Origin: Edolisoma coerulescens
Lineage: Eukaryota; Chordata; Aves; Passeriformes; Campephagidae
Assembly (NCBI GenBank): GCA_013397115.1
Contig: VWZW01004757.1
Coordinates: 122,078 to 186,077 of the forward strand
Direction of reading: 5' to 3'
DNA: 64,000 nucleotides
Notes under the pieces: model-generated
Database searches by the model: none
Seen by the model: the letters and a program-made list of their open reading frames with translations, nothing else
What the model was told of the DNA's origin: nothing
Position numbers and translations under genes: made by a program
Shown here: one piece after another, positions 49,101-60,500 of the stretch
Layout of the letters: each line of letters starts with the position of its first letter
Numbering within the stretch: position 1 is the stretch's first letter

Positions 49101-51714
49101 AGTTTAAGTGTCTGCCTTATTTTTTGAAGTGGAAAAGCTCTGAACTAGAGAGCAGCAACAGCAGTGTGAGTTGGGGGGACTGGTTTGTTTTGGGTTGGTT
49201 TCTTTAGAATGTTGCTGAAAGGCTCATTCCTTAAGTTTATTTCTCCAGCAGAGAGGAAGTTTTCTCACTGCTTTTTTGTGGGATTTTTCCCCCTTCAGAG
49301 AGGTGAGCTCTGGATTCTTCTACAAAAGTGCTGAAGAGAGGGAGAAGTTGGTGAAAGCAGAAAGAAAGTTCATTGAAGACAGAGTCAACAAAATCATAGA
49401 GTTGAAAAGAAAAGTCTGTGGCGACTCAGACAAAGGATTTGTTGTGATCAACCAGAAGGTGAGATAAAGAGAATAACTGAAAATGAATTTGAAATGCTTC
49501 CTTATGTGACTCACCTGGTACAGTTACTGAGACAAAATTAGCTAAATTTAGGCTGATACTTCTGAATATAATGTACAGTTCCTACTTGAGATCTTCTTTG
49601 AGGAAGAACTTACTAGTGTCAGACTGAGAGAAGGTGTTCTTAGCTTTGTCCTTAGGCTGATGGTCACTTGCTTTGTTTCCAGGGAATTGACCCGTTTTCC
49701 TTGGATGCCCTTGCGAAAGAAGGAATAGTTGCTTTGAGGAGAGCTAAAAGGAGGAACATGGAAAGGTTGGTTTTGGGGAGAGGAGAGGATATGATAACTG
49801 AGACAGTGAGTCAAGTCTGGCTTAAATTCACCTTTGAGGGCTTGGACTAAAAATTCCACTTCAGTTTGTGCAGCTCTTCCTGATGTAACTCGGGGCATCT
49901 TGAGCTCTCAGGATGCTTTAAATGCAGACAGCTACAGAGGAGACTTAATTCTACAAGTTAGTTTTTTAAAGAGCTCTTCCATAAACAGAAAAAAACTGTT
50001 CCAAGCCTAGGATCTGCATGCTGAAATACTGCACTTATTGTCAGTGACTCTGGGTTTTATTGAACATAAAGCTGAGCTGTACCTGTTCTCTGTCAGACTG
50101 ACCCTGGCCTGTGGGGGCACTGCCATGAACTCTGTGGAGGATCTCACGCCTGACTGCCTGGGACACACAGGGCTCGTCTATGAGTACACCCTGGTGAGTG
50201 ACCAAGTGTTTGGAGAGAATTAATTTAAAGATTATTGAATTCAAACCTCATGGAAATAAAGTTCTGCTGCTTTTCATATGTGCTATCAGTGCAGAACTGA
50301 GCCTGAAAGCATCCAGTTTGTGAATTTGTGTACACATTGCTGAAGCAAGTGGCTGACAGGCAAACATAACCCTGTTTTCCACAGGGAGAGGAGAAATACA
50401 CCTTCATTGAGAAGTGTGAGAACCCCCGCTCCGTGACCCTGCTCATCAGGGGCCCCAACAAGCACACGCTCACCCAGATCAAGGATGCAGTGAGGGATGG
50501 GCTGCGGGCTGTGAAAAATGCCATTGAGGATGGTGAGTTCCATTCCAGTTAGTCATGATAAGGATCTGTAGAAACTCATCCCAAAATTAGGGAATTACCT
50601 ATCAGCTTCCTTGGTTCCTGCTCCAGTCCGAGCCCGAGCTCAGTGTGAGGTGATTTTGTGTTTGCAAGTGGTTGATACCTGTGTGAGTACTCACCTGGTC
50701 AGGTGCGAGATACAGAGGGAAGAGCTCAAACTGCACTAAAAATTAGCTGTTTAACTTGAAATAGCTGCTTTTCTCTTGCAGGATGCGTGGTGCCAGGAGC
50801 AGGGGCACTGGAGGTGGCAGTAGCCAATGCTCTTGTGAAACACAAACCCAGCGTGAAAGGAAGAGCCCAGCTCGGAGTTCAGGCTTTTGCTGATGCTCTG
50901 CTCATCATTCCTAAGGTATAAGGAGTTCCTGGGTGATAAAGTGGCTTTAAAGCACACACAGACTCACTGCTTTTTCTGCTGGAGGGCTCTGTAATCAGCA
51001 AAATGAAGCCAATCTCTCTGTTCTGTGCCAGGTGCTGGCTCAGAACTCTGGATATGATCCCCAGGAGACGCTGGTGAAGGTCCAGGCTGAGCACGTGGAG
51101 TCGGGGCAGCTCACTGGGGTTGATCTCAACACTGGTAAGGACTCCTTCATCCACAGGGTGATGCTCCAGGAAGAGCCTGGCTCAGCTCTGTGAAGAACAA
51201 AGTGCTCTGAATGCAGAAAGTTTTGCCTTTATTGATGAAAAGCTGCACAGAAGCCTTGGCAGTCAGGCTGTTGTAGTTCAGTGCATCCTGGTTTGAGGTT
51301 TTTGGAGGATCAAGCACGTGGTAACACTGTTGGATACAGTGAGTGGTATCAGATGTCAGCCAGCAGAAAGCCTCTGTGTGAGTTGGTTATTTAAAGGCTG
51401 CTTCACTTCTGTTGCAGGGGAGCCAATGGTGGCTGCAGCAGCTGGAATCTGGGATAATTACAATGTCAAAAAGCAGCTGCTTCATTCATGGTAAGCCTGT
51501 GACAGTATTTTCACTCCAAACATTACTCTGTGTATGTTTAAGTGATGTAAAACTGGGGATCCCAGGTATGGGAAGATGTCTTGAAACACAAAAATGGGGC
51601 CGAGTTTGGCAATTGTAACAATATTTCTTTCCTGTTTCTAGCACGGTGATTGCCAGCAACATTCTCTTGGTGGATGAAATCATGAGAGCTGGGATGTCCT
51701 CTCTGAAAGGCTGA
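46144..51714 (+). CDS. CCT6A: T-complex protein 1 subunit zeta (CCT6A)
   Basis: Fourteen exons: 46144-46244 (cut by N), 46331-46394, 46982-47116, 47671-47844, 47993-48096, 48730-48840, 49299-49458, 49683-49765, 50097-50193, 50385-50532, 50782-50915, 51032-51134, 51418-51490 and 51642-51714 (TGA). All junctions after exon 1 are in phase. The protein starts [20 protein letters not shown] and would have 530 residues (human 531) once the 11 codons missing at the NNN are counted. It is one of eight subunits of the cytosolic TRiC/CCT chaperonin that folds actin, tubulin and other proteins using ATP. Nucleotide-binding signatures are intact: [41 protein letters not shown] and [11 protein letters not shown]. 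The C-terminus is [13 protein letters not shown]. The equatorial, intermediate and apical domains are all covered. Confidence 0.97.
46245..46247. other. Assembly gap (3 N) inside CCT6A exon 1
   Basis: The coding sequence stops at GTGCTGAG and the next exon resumes at LVSGSGD. The family has about 11 residues here (TNLGPKGTMKM region), so at least 33 bases plus a splice donor are missing. The three Ns do not represent the true length. Confidence 0.9.
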
Positions 51715-51970
51715 GCTGGAGCTGCTCTTGGGCTAGAGGCAGCTCCAGCAGTGCCCTGTGGAATTTCTCCAAGGAATCCACCCCAGGCCCTGGCCTTGGC
51801 TGTGGTGGATGTCCCAGCACCAGAAGTCACTCTGCCATCAGGGGCAGCCCCTTTGGTAACACGGCCACTCAAAATCTTAGCAACTGAATCAAAGATTTGG
51901 CTCTAAAAAGGAGTTATTTATTTTTGGTTTCACTGAACTGTGTGGCTGAAGTTGCTTTCCATTTTTACCC

Positions 51971-51976
51971 AATAAA
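51971..51976 (+). terminator. CCT6A polyadenylation signal (AATAAA)
   Basis: Canonical AATAAA about 260 bases after the stop codon. Another AATAAA-containing stretch at about 52204 could give a longer UTR. Confidence 0.75.
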
Positions 51977-52499
51977 CTGTTCTGTTCTGTGCTTTGGGTG
52001 TCTGTTCTTTACCCTTCACCCCCTCTGGAACATTCTGCAGTGGGGGGCTGCATTCCCAAGTCCTGCTCTTGGGAATTTTGTGAAACCACTGCTCCAGAGT
52101 CTGCCGTGGGAACAGGGTGCGATCAGGCCTGGAATTTGTTCAGTAAATTAAATTATTACCTTAATCCAGCTTTTTTCTAAAAATTGTTTTGTATTTGTTT
52201 GTGAATAAAACTGAGTTCACTGACTGCAGAATGGCTTGAAGTGGGGTGAAGGACCTGTGTTAAGGGGTGGTTTCTGCTGCATTAAAGTATTTATGGAGAA
52301 CGAGTGCCAGAGCCTGTCCAGGCACCGCTTTCACTGGGTTGGTGGGAGGGGAAGAGGCTCTTGCCCTCTGGAATGATTTTCCCTAATCCCAGCGGTGCTT
52401 TTTGTTAAAAGGAGCCTCCTTTGTCACACGCGACTGCTGAATGACCATAAACGAAACCTTTAAAAACGCCCTCAAACACCAAGAAAAGCCCCCCCGGTG

Positions 52500-52641
52500 G
52501 GGCAGGGTTGGTGCCAGGCCGTTTTAAGCCCGCGTGCAGCTGGGCTGCGGCAGGAATCCCTCGTTCCCCGCAGCGCGGGTGGCCCGGAAGCGCTTCCCGA
52601 GCCCGCAGCACCTCCGGGTCGGGCCCCGCGGCTCCTCCGGG
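52500..52641 (+). promoter_or_regulatory. SUMF2 promoter, TATA-less, with palindromic ETS site
   Basis: A CpG-rich stretch directly before the SUMF2 ATG. It holds the 12-bp perfect palindrome ggaagcgcttcc (52586-52597), preceded by cc, which places two GGAA ETS cores head to head. No TATA box was seen. It lies only about 0.5 kb downstream of the CCT6A poly(A) signal, in tandem orientation. Confidence 0.6.
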
Positions 52642-55600
52642 ATGGGGACGGCGGCGGGGCTGGTGCTGCTGTGCTGCGGGCTGCTGGGGGCTCAGCGCGG
52701 TGAGAGCCCCCAGAATCCCCCCGGTGTCCCCCTCCACGGAGCATCCTCATCATCCCTTCCCAGGGAACCCGCTCCCTTCCCGAAAATGGGATTTTAAATG
52801 CTTGGACCAGTCGCTGTCACTCCCTCCAGCACACGCAGGGACATCCCGGCAGTAGCGGCGCCTCGCTCGTGTTTAAAAATGAAACTTGTACTGAATCTCT
52901 CCCTTTTTAGCGCTCGGAGAGGATGGGAGCATGGTGCAGCTGCCCGGAGGGACCTTCCAGATGGGATCCAGCTCCCTGCAGAGGAGGAGCGAGGAGGGGC
53001 CCGTCCGGGAGGTGACAGTGAAGCCGTTTGCTCTCGACAAACACCCGGTCACCAACAGGGATTTCAGGTGAGCCCGCGGTGCCTCAGGTGGCTGTGGGGA
53101 GGGGGCAGGGGCAGGGGTGGGTGCCAGGTGTTCTGGGGCCGGTTCCTGGGGGCTGAAAGCCAATGCTTGGGTGCTCATTGGCAAAAAACCGTGTCTGTCA
53201 ATAGTAAATCATCCCTACAGGTGCAAGCTGAGCCATCTTAGCAGTGTAGCTTGCAAACATCCTTCATTTTACTTCCTCTTCCCCCTCTTTCTTTCCTCTT
53301 TTTTCATCTCTTTTTTATCTCCTCCTCTTTCTCCTTTTTTTCTCTTCCTCTTCCCCTCCTCCTCTCTTCTTCCTTTCTTTTTCTTCAACTCCTCCTTTCC
53401 CTCTCCTCTCCCTATTGTTTCCCTCTCTTCCTCCACTTTTCTTCCTCTCTTCTTATTCTCTTCCACTAACAGCAGCCACAGGTTTTATTGGCTTTTAAGG
53501 TTTTTTTTTTAATCTCTGCAATTCTGGAAGACCTGAGTGCAGGCTGAGTTTAGCTGGACAGGTAACATAAAAAGTTTCAAATCTGTGCAAAGATGCACAC
53601 TGGACTGTTTTATCTGTTAAATCTAAATCAAACCATCTGGAGCTGAGGGGGTCTGTAAGTTTTGTACCTTTTGCCTTGCTCTGAACTCGTTGCACGTGCA
53701 GATGTGTGGGGCAGAGCCTGAAGAACTCTTACCCAGAGCGTGTTGTGTTTATGCCAGGGAGTTTGTTAGAGAAAAGAAATACAAAACAGAAGCAGAAGCG
53801 TTTGGCTGGAGCTTTGTCTTTGAGGATTTCGTACCTGAAGAGCTGAAAAGAAAGGTCACCCAAAAACTGGAGGTACATCTGAATCCTGTGATGAGTTTGG
53901 TGTTGCTTTTCCACTGAGGAGCAGCTGCCTCTTTGCAGAGCCTGGCTGTTCTCAGAGGTTTTTCTTTAGTCTGGGGTTGTTTTGCTTTTGAACCTCAGCA
54001 GGACTGAGCTGGGGTTGATTCATGTGCTCCTCTGTTTCCATCTTCTGTGAGCACTGTCAGCCCCTGGTTTGTCAGTCTGGACTCCAGGGAGCTGGGAGGA
54101 AGTAAAATGTCTTTCAAAGTACTTCAATAATCCAACTTTAAAATAGAAAAACTGAACAGCATGAGCCTCTTGATCTATTTTCACTTTTAAAAGCAGATGC
54201 CTCTGCTCTGTGGGAAAGCACCATCCAAATGTGTGTGATAACCCAGCTCAAATGCAGCATTTCCCACACTAACACACCCTGCTGTGGGACGGTGTCACCA
54301 GTCCAGGTGTCACCAGCTCACCTTTAATCTGGTGTCATTTCTATCCCCAGTCAGCCCCGTGGTGGCTGCCCATCGAGAAGGCTTTTTGGAGACAGGTGAG
54401 TAAATCCTGGTGTGGTAAAATCCTGGTGTGATAAAATCCTGACGTGGTAAAATCCTGTGGTGACTCCTCCCCATGCTGGGAGCTCGTGTGTGTGTGGTGT
54501 GTGCTGAACCTTATTGACCGAAAATGGGTGAAAAAACATCTTCCATCCCTTCATCTCTTCTACCCCTTACTCCCTTTATAATGAAAATGTTATAAAATTA
54601 ATTCAAATCTGCTTAAATCCCTCCCAGCCCTCAGGCCCTGGCTCCAGCATAAAGGACAGGCTGGATTACCCAGTGCTGCACGTGAGCTGGAACGATGCTC
54701 AGGCCTTCTGTGCCTGGAAAGGGAAGAGGCTCCCGTCGGAGGAGGAGTGGGAATTTGCTGCCAGGGGAGGACTGGAGCGTACGTACCGCAAGCCCTGAGC
54801 TTTTCCCAAACCAGGCATGGAGTGGTGTTAGTTCCACCAGATCCAAACCTCCCTTCAGGTTTTCAGGGGTTAATTTAGGGGGATTTGAATCACCTCTTTT
54901 GGCCTGAGAGTGTAATATTAATAATTAATAAAATAAATTATAATAAAATAAATAATGGTAATAAAATAAAATCTCAAGCTGAGCATAAAAGCCTGATTAC
55001 AAATTGGAGTGACCCAGGGCTAACAGGTGTCTTTTCCTTCCTGGCAGAAAGGATGTATCCCTGGGGAAACAAGTTCCAGCCGAACCGTACAAACCTGTGG
55101 CAGGTAAGATCCTAAAAATCATCCCATCCACGCTGGACTCTCCTCAGGGTGGGGTTTCACTCAGCCACTGAGTGAGGGTGCCCTGGGAAACACTGTGGGT
55201 ACTGAGACTGAGCTCCTGGTGGGTTGTAAAATACCCTCTGAGGGAGCAGGCTCAGCCCATCCTCCCTGGGAAAGCAGGATTTTACTGCTTCTAAAAATTC
55301 ACGCATAAATTTGTTTGAAAAGGGAACTTGGGACAACTTCAGGTGGTTGATCTCTCTCGACCAGCATAAATTTCCACCAGGGAGTTGTTTGCCTGCTTGA
55401 AGTGTGGCACAGCCGTGCGAGGAGCAGGGCTGGGTGTTGTTTCTGGGGTGGTTCTTTGCTGGGAGTGATCTCTGTTCCCCCAGGGTGACTTCCCTCGGGG
55501 GGACACGGCTGAGGACGGCTACCACGGCGTCTCCCCGGTGACAGCCTTCCCTCCCCAGAACACCTACGGTACTGAGCACCCTCATCCTGCTTTGGGGATG

Positions 55601-56666
55601 GCATCTGCCTCCTAAATTAATGTTAATTATCAAATCCTGGAGGTGGGGCAGAGTTTCAGATGTGTGGGGTCACATCTGGGTAGAGTAAGCGAGCCCAGGA
55701 AAAACATCAATGGTTGGTGCTGGAGGTGGCTGAGGTGCACCTGCTGCACTTCAGGCACCAAACCACCTCCTTTTAATTAAAACTGGGTTATTTTGCAATT
55801 TGGTGGGATGTAACAAAAATTCCAAGGGCATTGTTTGGCTGCCATGCCCTCATGCACATGGGAAATGATGAGACACGTTGAAATTTGAAATACAGTGAGG
55901 AATGTCTTCAGCCTCACCATTAAACCACGCTCTTGAAGGATGCTTTGAATGTTGTGCCCCCTCCCACACACCAAATTTGCAGCCCTTGCACAGCTGCTCT
56001 CCTAATTCTGACACAAAACCATCTCAGGGCTCTATGACCTGCTGGGAAACACCTGGGAGTGGACAGCATCGGAATTCCCAGCTCCAGGACGGGCATCTAG
56101 GGCTCAGAACATGCAGGTGCTGAGAGGAGCCTCGTGGATTGACACTGCAGATGGCTCTGCAAACCACAGAGCTCACGTCACCACCAGGTAGGTCTGGCCA
56201 AAGCCCAGGTGCTGCTGCACAAGGATTTTCTCTGGGTTGGTTTTATTTTAAAAGATGTTTGTTTGTTCCTATGTGATTTTTTTGAGCAGCAGTTGGCAAA
56301 GCACACTACAAATATGGCTAAAAACTTTCCTGCTATAAATCCATTCCTAATTGCTTCTCAAATCATGTGTTTTCCAGCAGGTATTTATAATTAAATGCTT
56401 TTCTCTAAGTTATTCAGGGGAAGTGGAAGATGTTTCTAGGCTCTTCTAGCAGCTCACATTAGGGTTGTAAGCCACACGTTAGGGTTGTGAGGGCTGTAAC
56501 ATATTAAGGATGTGTTAACTAGGAAAGATTCCTAATTTTGGGTCTCTTTTTCCCCGTGAGGATGGGGAACACACCAGACTCAGCCTCTGACAACCTCAGC
56601 TTCCGCTGCGCTGCCGACGTCCCGCCCGTCACAGCCTGGAAAAGCCACACCAAACCCGAGCTCTGA
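52642..56666 (+). CDS. SUMF2: Sulfatase-modifying factor 2 (paralogue of FGE)
   Basis: Nine exons join in phase: 52642-52699, 52911-53067, 53758-53872, 54351-54395, 54628-54778, 55048-55103, 55484-55568, 56028-56187 and 56561-56666 (TGA). The product is 310 residues (human 301 as I recall). A signal peptide, MGTAAGLVLLCCGLLGAQ, targets the ER lumen. The FGE-sulfatase fold is clear from VQLPGGTFQMGS, HVSWNDAQAFCAWKGKRLP, EEEWEFAARGGL, YPWGNKFQPNRTN, DLLGNTWEWT and LRGASWIDTADGSANHRA. An N-glycosylation site (Asn188, NRT) is kept. As in mammalian SUMF2, the two catalytic cysteines of FGE (SUMF1) are absent, so it should not make formylglycine but can bind SUMF1 and sulfatases. It ends in KPEL, where I recall the human protein ending in PGEL as an ER retention signal. 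Confidence 0.96.
53259..53470. repeat. Polypyrimidine (CT) low-complexity tract
   Basis: About 210 bases, almost all C and T on the plus strand, made of irregular cctcctctttctt words, in SUMF2 intron 2. Such tracts are fast-evolving simple sequence and can form triplex DNA. Confidence 0.9.
54401..54463. repeat. 16-bp tandem repeat, four copies
   Basis: Units taaatcctggtgtgg, taaaatcctggtgtga, taaaatcctgacgtgg and taaaatcctgtggtga run back to back, starting five bases after the SUMF2 exon 4 donor. Confidence 0.9.
54912..54972. repeat. AT-rich (TAAA) simple repeat
   Basis: A stretch of aataaaataaatt-type words in SUMF2 intron 5, directly readable. Confidence 0.8.
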
Positions 56667-56735
56667 GGGCTCACTGGGAACACCTGAGGCATTTTCTCCT
56701 GTGGAGATGGACAGTAACCCCCAGCTGTCACTTCC

Positions 56736-56741
56736 ATTAAA
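56736..56741 (+). terminator. SUMF2 polyadenylation signal (ATTAAA)
   Basis: ATTAAA about 70 bases after the SUMF2 stop. No AATAAA lies closer. Confidence 0.6.
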
Positions 56742-56759
56742 CCCTGGTTGTTTTTAAAA

Positions 56760-57530
56760 TTCAAAATAACTTTCGACCTTTTCAGTGCTGGGATGGCTGG
56801 GTGGGAGCAGCGATTGGGATGCCAGGAAGGGGGGTTTGTCTTTAGTGTCCTTTTGGTGTGGGAGATATTCCAGCTCTCCTTTTGTTGTCCATGTGAAGTA
56901 AGCAGAGGGGTGCATGGGTGGGACTGGGCCAGAGCTGCTCTGACCTCCAGCCCCAGTGAGGGGACACTCACAGCCCCCTCAGGACCACCAGTGTGGGGCT
57001 GCCAGGGGGGAGGTGATGGGGCCACATCCCTGGAGGGGGGATTCATAATCAGTCCCCATTCCCTCAGGAATTTCCAGCTTTGTAGCATCTGCTGAGCCTC
57101 CCCAGAAGTAGGACAAGGCAGCTTCATTGGCCTTTGAGCAGTGACAAAATGATGTGTGGGACAGATGACACAAACCAGTGCCCCACCTCTCCCAGGACTT
57201 AAAACCAGCACAAACTCTCTGTGCACGAGCTCTGCACCAAACCTGATGGGACCAGGAGCCCTGAGCACAAGGGTGGGCAAGGACACTGCTCAGGGATCTC
57301 ATCCACCTCTGACTGTCCCAAAACAGGCACTGGAGGTGCCTGAGGGCTGAGCCTTCCCTATGGGGAGCTGCAGCTGGTTGTGGCTCTGTTAAAAGGTGGC
57401 TTCTCCAAACCCATTCTTCCAGTGGGACATCCTCCAGGAGCAAATTATTTCCTGGGTTTGCATTTGCACCAGTCCTGAGCCCAGCAAAAGAATATTTAAA
57501 AACCCCAGAAATCACCAGTTTGTTTTCAAA
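56760..57530. other. Intergenic between convergent SUMF2 and PHKG1
   Basis: About 0.8 kb between two tail-to-tail genes, with no exon or known repeat recognised. The open frames on both strands look like by-products of GC-rich sequence. Confidence 0.5.
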
Positions 57531-57533
57531 GAT

Positions 57534-57539
57534 TTTACT
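57534..57539 (-). terminator. Possible PHKG1 polyadenylation signal (AGTAAA)
   Basis: The minus strand reads AGTAAA about 38 bases after the PHKG1 stop codon. It is a rare but used variant; no AATAAA was seen close by, so this is tentative. Confidence 0.35.
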
Positions 57540-57576
57540 TGCCTACTGTGAGCCAAACCAGGGGCTGGGGCAGTGA

Positions 57577-60500
57577 TCAGAAGAGCCCCTCCTCGGCTGC
57601 CAGGGTGAGCAGGATGGCCTTGCAGGTGTTCTCAAAGAGGGCAGCTCTGTTCTGGGCCTCCCCCTTCTTCACCCAGTGGCGGTAGGTGCGGAAGGCACAG
57701 GCGTCGATGAGCTTGCGGACGGGCTTGAGGGCGTAGGGGTCCCTGACCACCAGCTCCCTGGTCACTGACTTCACCAGCCGGTACTGGTAGTAAATCCTCA
57801 CCGAGGCCAGGACGGTCAGGCAGATCACCTGTGGCACAGAGAACAGCCTGGCATTCAGGGGGATTCCCACAACAGTCTGGCATTCAGGGGGATTCCCACA
57901 ATGGGGCCAGAGCGACCCCAGCACATCCTGTCTGCGGGGGGGAGTCAGGAGGGAACTCAGTGCCTGGCACAGTTTAGTTCCTGTGGGGCTGGCAAAGGGC
58001 TGGGGTTCATGCCAGGGAATCACAGAATCACAGCATGGTTTGGGTTAGAAGGGAACTTAAAGCCCATTTTACTCCACCCCCTGCCATGGGCAGGGATGCC
58101 TTCCCCTATCCCAGGTTGCTCCAAGCCCCGTCCAGCCTGGCTTTGGACACTCCCAGGGATGGGGCAGCCACAGCTGCTCTGGGAAACCTCTGCCAGGGCC
58201 TCACCACCCTCACAGCCAAGAATTTCTTCCCAATATCCCATCTAACCCTGCCCTCTGGCAGCAGGAAGCCATTCCCTGTGGCCCGTCACTCCAGGACCTT
58301 TTCCAAAGTCCCTCTCCAGTTCTCTTGGAGTCTCTTTAGGCACTGGAAGCAGCTCTAAGGTCTCCCTGGAGCCTTCCCTTCTCCAGGCTGAACAACTCCA
58401 GTTCTTATAATGGTTTTTTTGGAGGTGAGAGGCAGTTTCTCCCATCTCCCTTAACTCCCTCCTGTGACGGGTCTGCACCCAGGCTGCCGCACCCTCCCAA
58501 AACCCAGCCCCATCAGCCTCCCAGTTTCTCCCAGCTCAGCTGGAAAACCCATCCCACTGCTGGCTCTTTCAGCTCCCAGCCTGATTCCCACCTTGAATTT
58601 CCGGAAGGGGCTGAAGTGCCGGACCTCCTCCACGTCGTACTGCTGGAAGAAGGGGTGTGCCAGCGCCTCGCCCGCCGTGTACCGCTGCCGCGGGTCCACC
58701 ACCAGGAACCGCGAGATCTGCACAGGGCACCCGCTCACTTTGGGGTATCCCAGGGGTCTACAACACCCCCTCCACTCCCAAGTTTCCCCATCCCAAGCAC
58801 CCACCAGGTCCTTGACGGTGTCGGAGCGGTCGTCCCACTCCGGGGAGCCGAACTGGTAATCGCCGTTCATGATCATGCGCAGCATCAGCATCTGCTTGCG
58901 GTGCCAGAAGGGCGGCGAGCCGGCCAGCAGGGTGTACATGATCACCCCGGTGCTCCACCTGTGGGCAGCCCACACGGACCCTCCTGCACCCCTGTGCCAC
59001 CCCACGGGCACCCAGCTGCATCTGCACCCCCCAGGGGTGCCCACACCTGCCTTTGTCCCCCTGGAAAACCAGCAGGGAACTGCCCTGCGTGTGCCTGGGG
59101 AGGGGGGCTGAGCTCGCTGCTGGAGGGGGGGGTTGGGCTGAGCTGATGGGGAGTTGCTCCCTGGATGCTGCAGGAGGATGCCTTGAGATGGAGTATTTGA
59201 CCCTTGCAGGGATTTTTAGGGAAGGGAGAGGGGCTTGGTGATGGCAGCCAGGCTGGATGCCCCAGGGCATAGCTCAGGCTGTGCAGTGCCAGGTGTCCTG
59301 GCTCAAAGGGGAGGAAATGCCCCAGTGTGTTTTGAGTGGTTGGTCACAGCTCTGACCACTGCAGACCCCTGAGCACCCCCAGACAGGTGGCAAAGTCCCT
59401 GCAGAGCTCTGGTGGGCTGCCCTGAGCTGGCTGCTCTCTCAGGGGCTGCACAAGGTGTGTTTAAAACCCCCATGTCTTGGAGCTCAGCCTAAGTTGACTT
59501 TTATGAAGAGGAAGTGTTGCCTTCCCTCCCACAATGGGGCAAAGTGGGGAGATGAGCTTGTCCCCAGGCTGCTTCTCCCCCTGCTCTGTGCCAGAGCCCC
59601 CTGGTGACCCTGACAGCCCCTCACAGCCACCAATATTGGCTTTGGGTGCATCATTTCATTCTTTCCAAACACTCAGCTTCTCACTCACATATCGACCTCC
59701 TTCCCGTAGCCTTGGTGCTCATCATCCATGGAGCACTGCAGGATCTCAGGGGCCAGGTAGCCAGGAGTGCCACAGATCTCTGTGGGGACAGGGACACAGG
59801 GCAGAGCATCCCCCTGAGCCACCCAGGTGCCATCCCCACCCGCCCCCAGGTGGGATCTTTGCAGGGATGGTGTCACAGGGAGGAATTGCAACTTGTGTGC
59901 ATCTCACTGGTGACTTTGGTGAATTAGAGTGGCTAAAAAGTGAGCAAAAAAAAATGACATGGATGCTTGTGGGAGGGAATGGCTGTTGTTGGATGTGTGG
60001 CTCTTTGCATGTAGGAGTTGGGGGAGATAATGCTGGGCTGCAAGTGGATGGGGTAATGGGGATCAGCTGGAGGAAAAAAGAAGTGGAATGACTCGGATGG
60101 TTTTCCTAAAGAGCAGCAGCTTTTTCATGGCAAGGAGAGAGGAGGCTGTGTACAGGCAGAACTCGTGTGTGAGGACAGCACAAGCAGCCAAACAGCACCA
60201 ATGTGCACCCACAGGTGAGACTGGTGACAGGGAGAGAGCGGGGCTGGAAGAACTCACCATGGGCACTGCCACAACGGGGTGGCCACGGGCCAGCCCAGCA
60301 CCCTCCCACCTCGCCAGCCCCCTACCTTTGAGCTTCTCATTCTCGTGCAGCTGGCAGGAGAAGCCAAAATCTGTCAGCTTGATGTTCATGTCATCATCCA
60401 GCAGGATGTTCTCCGGCTTCAGGTCCCGATGGACGATGTTGATGGAGTGCAGGTACTGGATCACTTCCAGCAGCGCTCGCATGATCTTCCTGGGGATGGG

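Noticed and set aside
46395..51641. H/ACA snoRNA in a CCT6A intron
   Set aside because: I recall a human CCT6A intron hosting SNORA15, so introns were scanned for hairpin-H box-hairpin-ACA layouts. None was convincing by eye; a covariance-model search would decide.
56445..56490. Two ttagggttg words, telomere-like
   Set aside because: Only two hexamers, separated by unrelated bases; not a telomeric array.
56519..57286. 255-codon minus-strand frame over the SUMF2 last exon
   Set aside because: Antisense to a clear coding exon and lacking any recognised domain.
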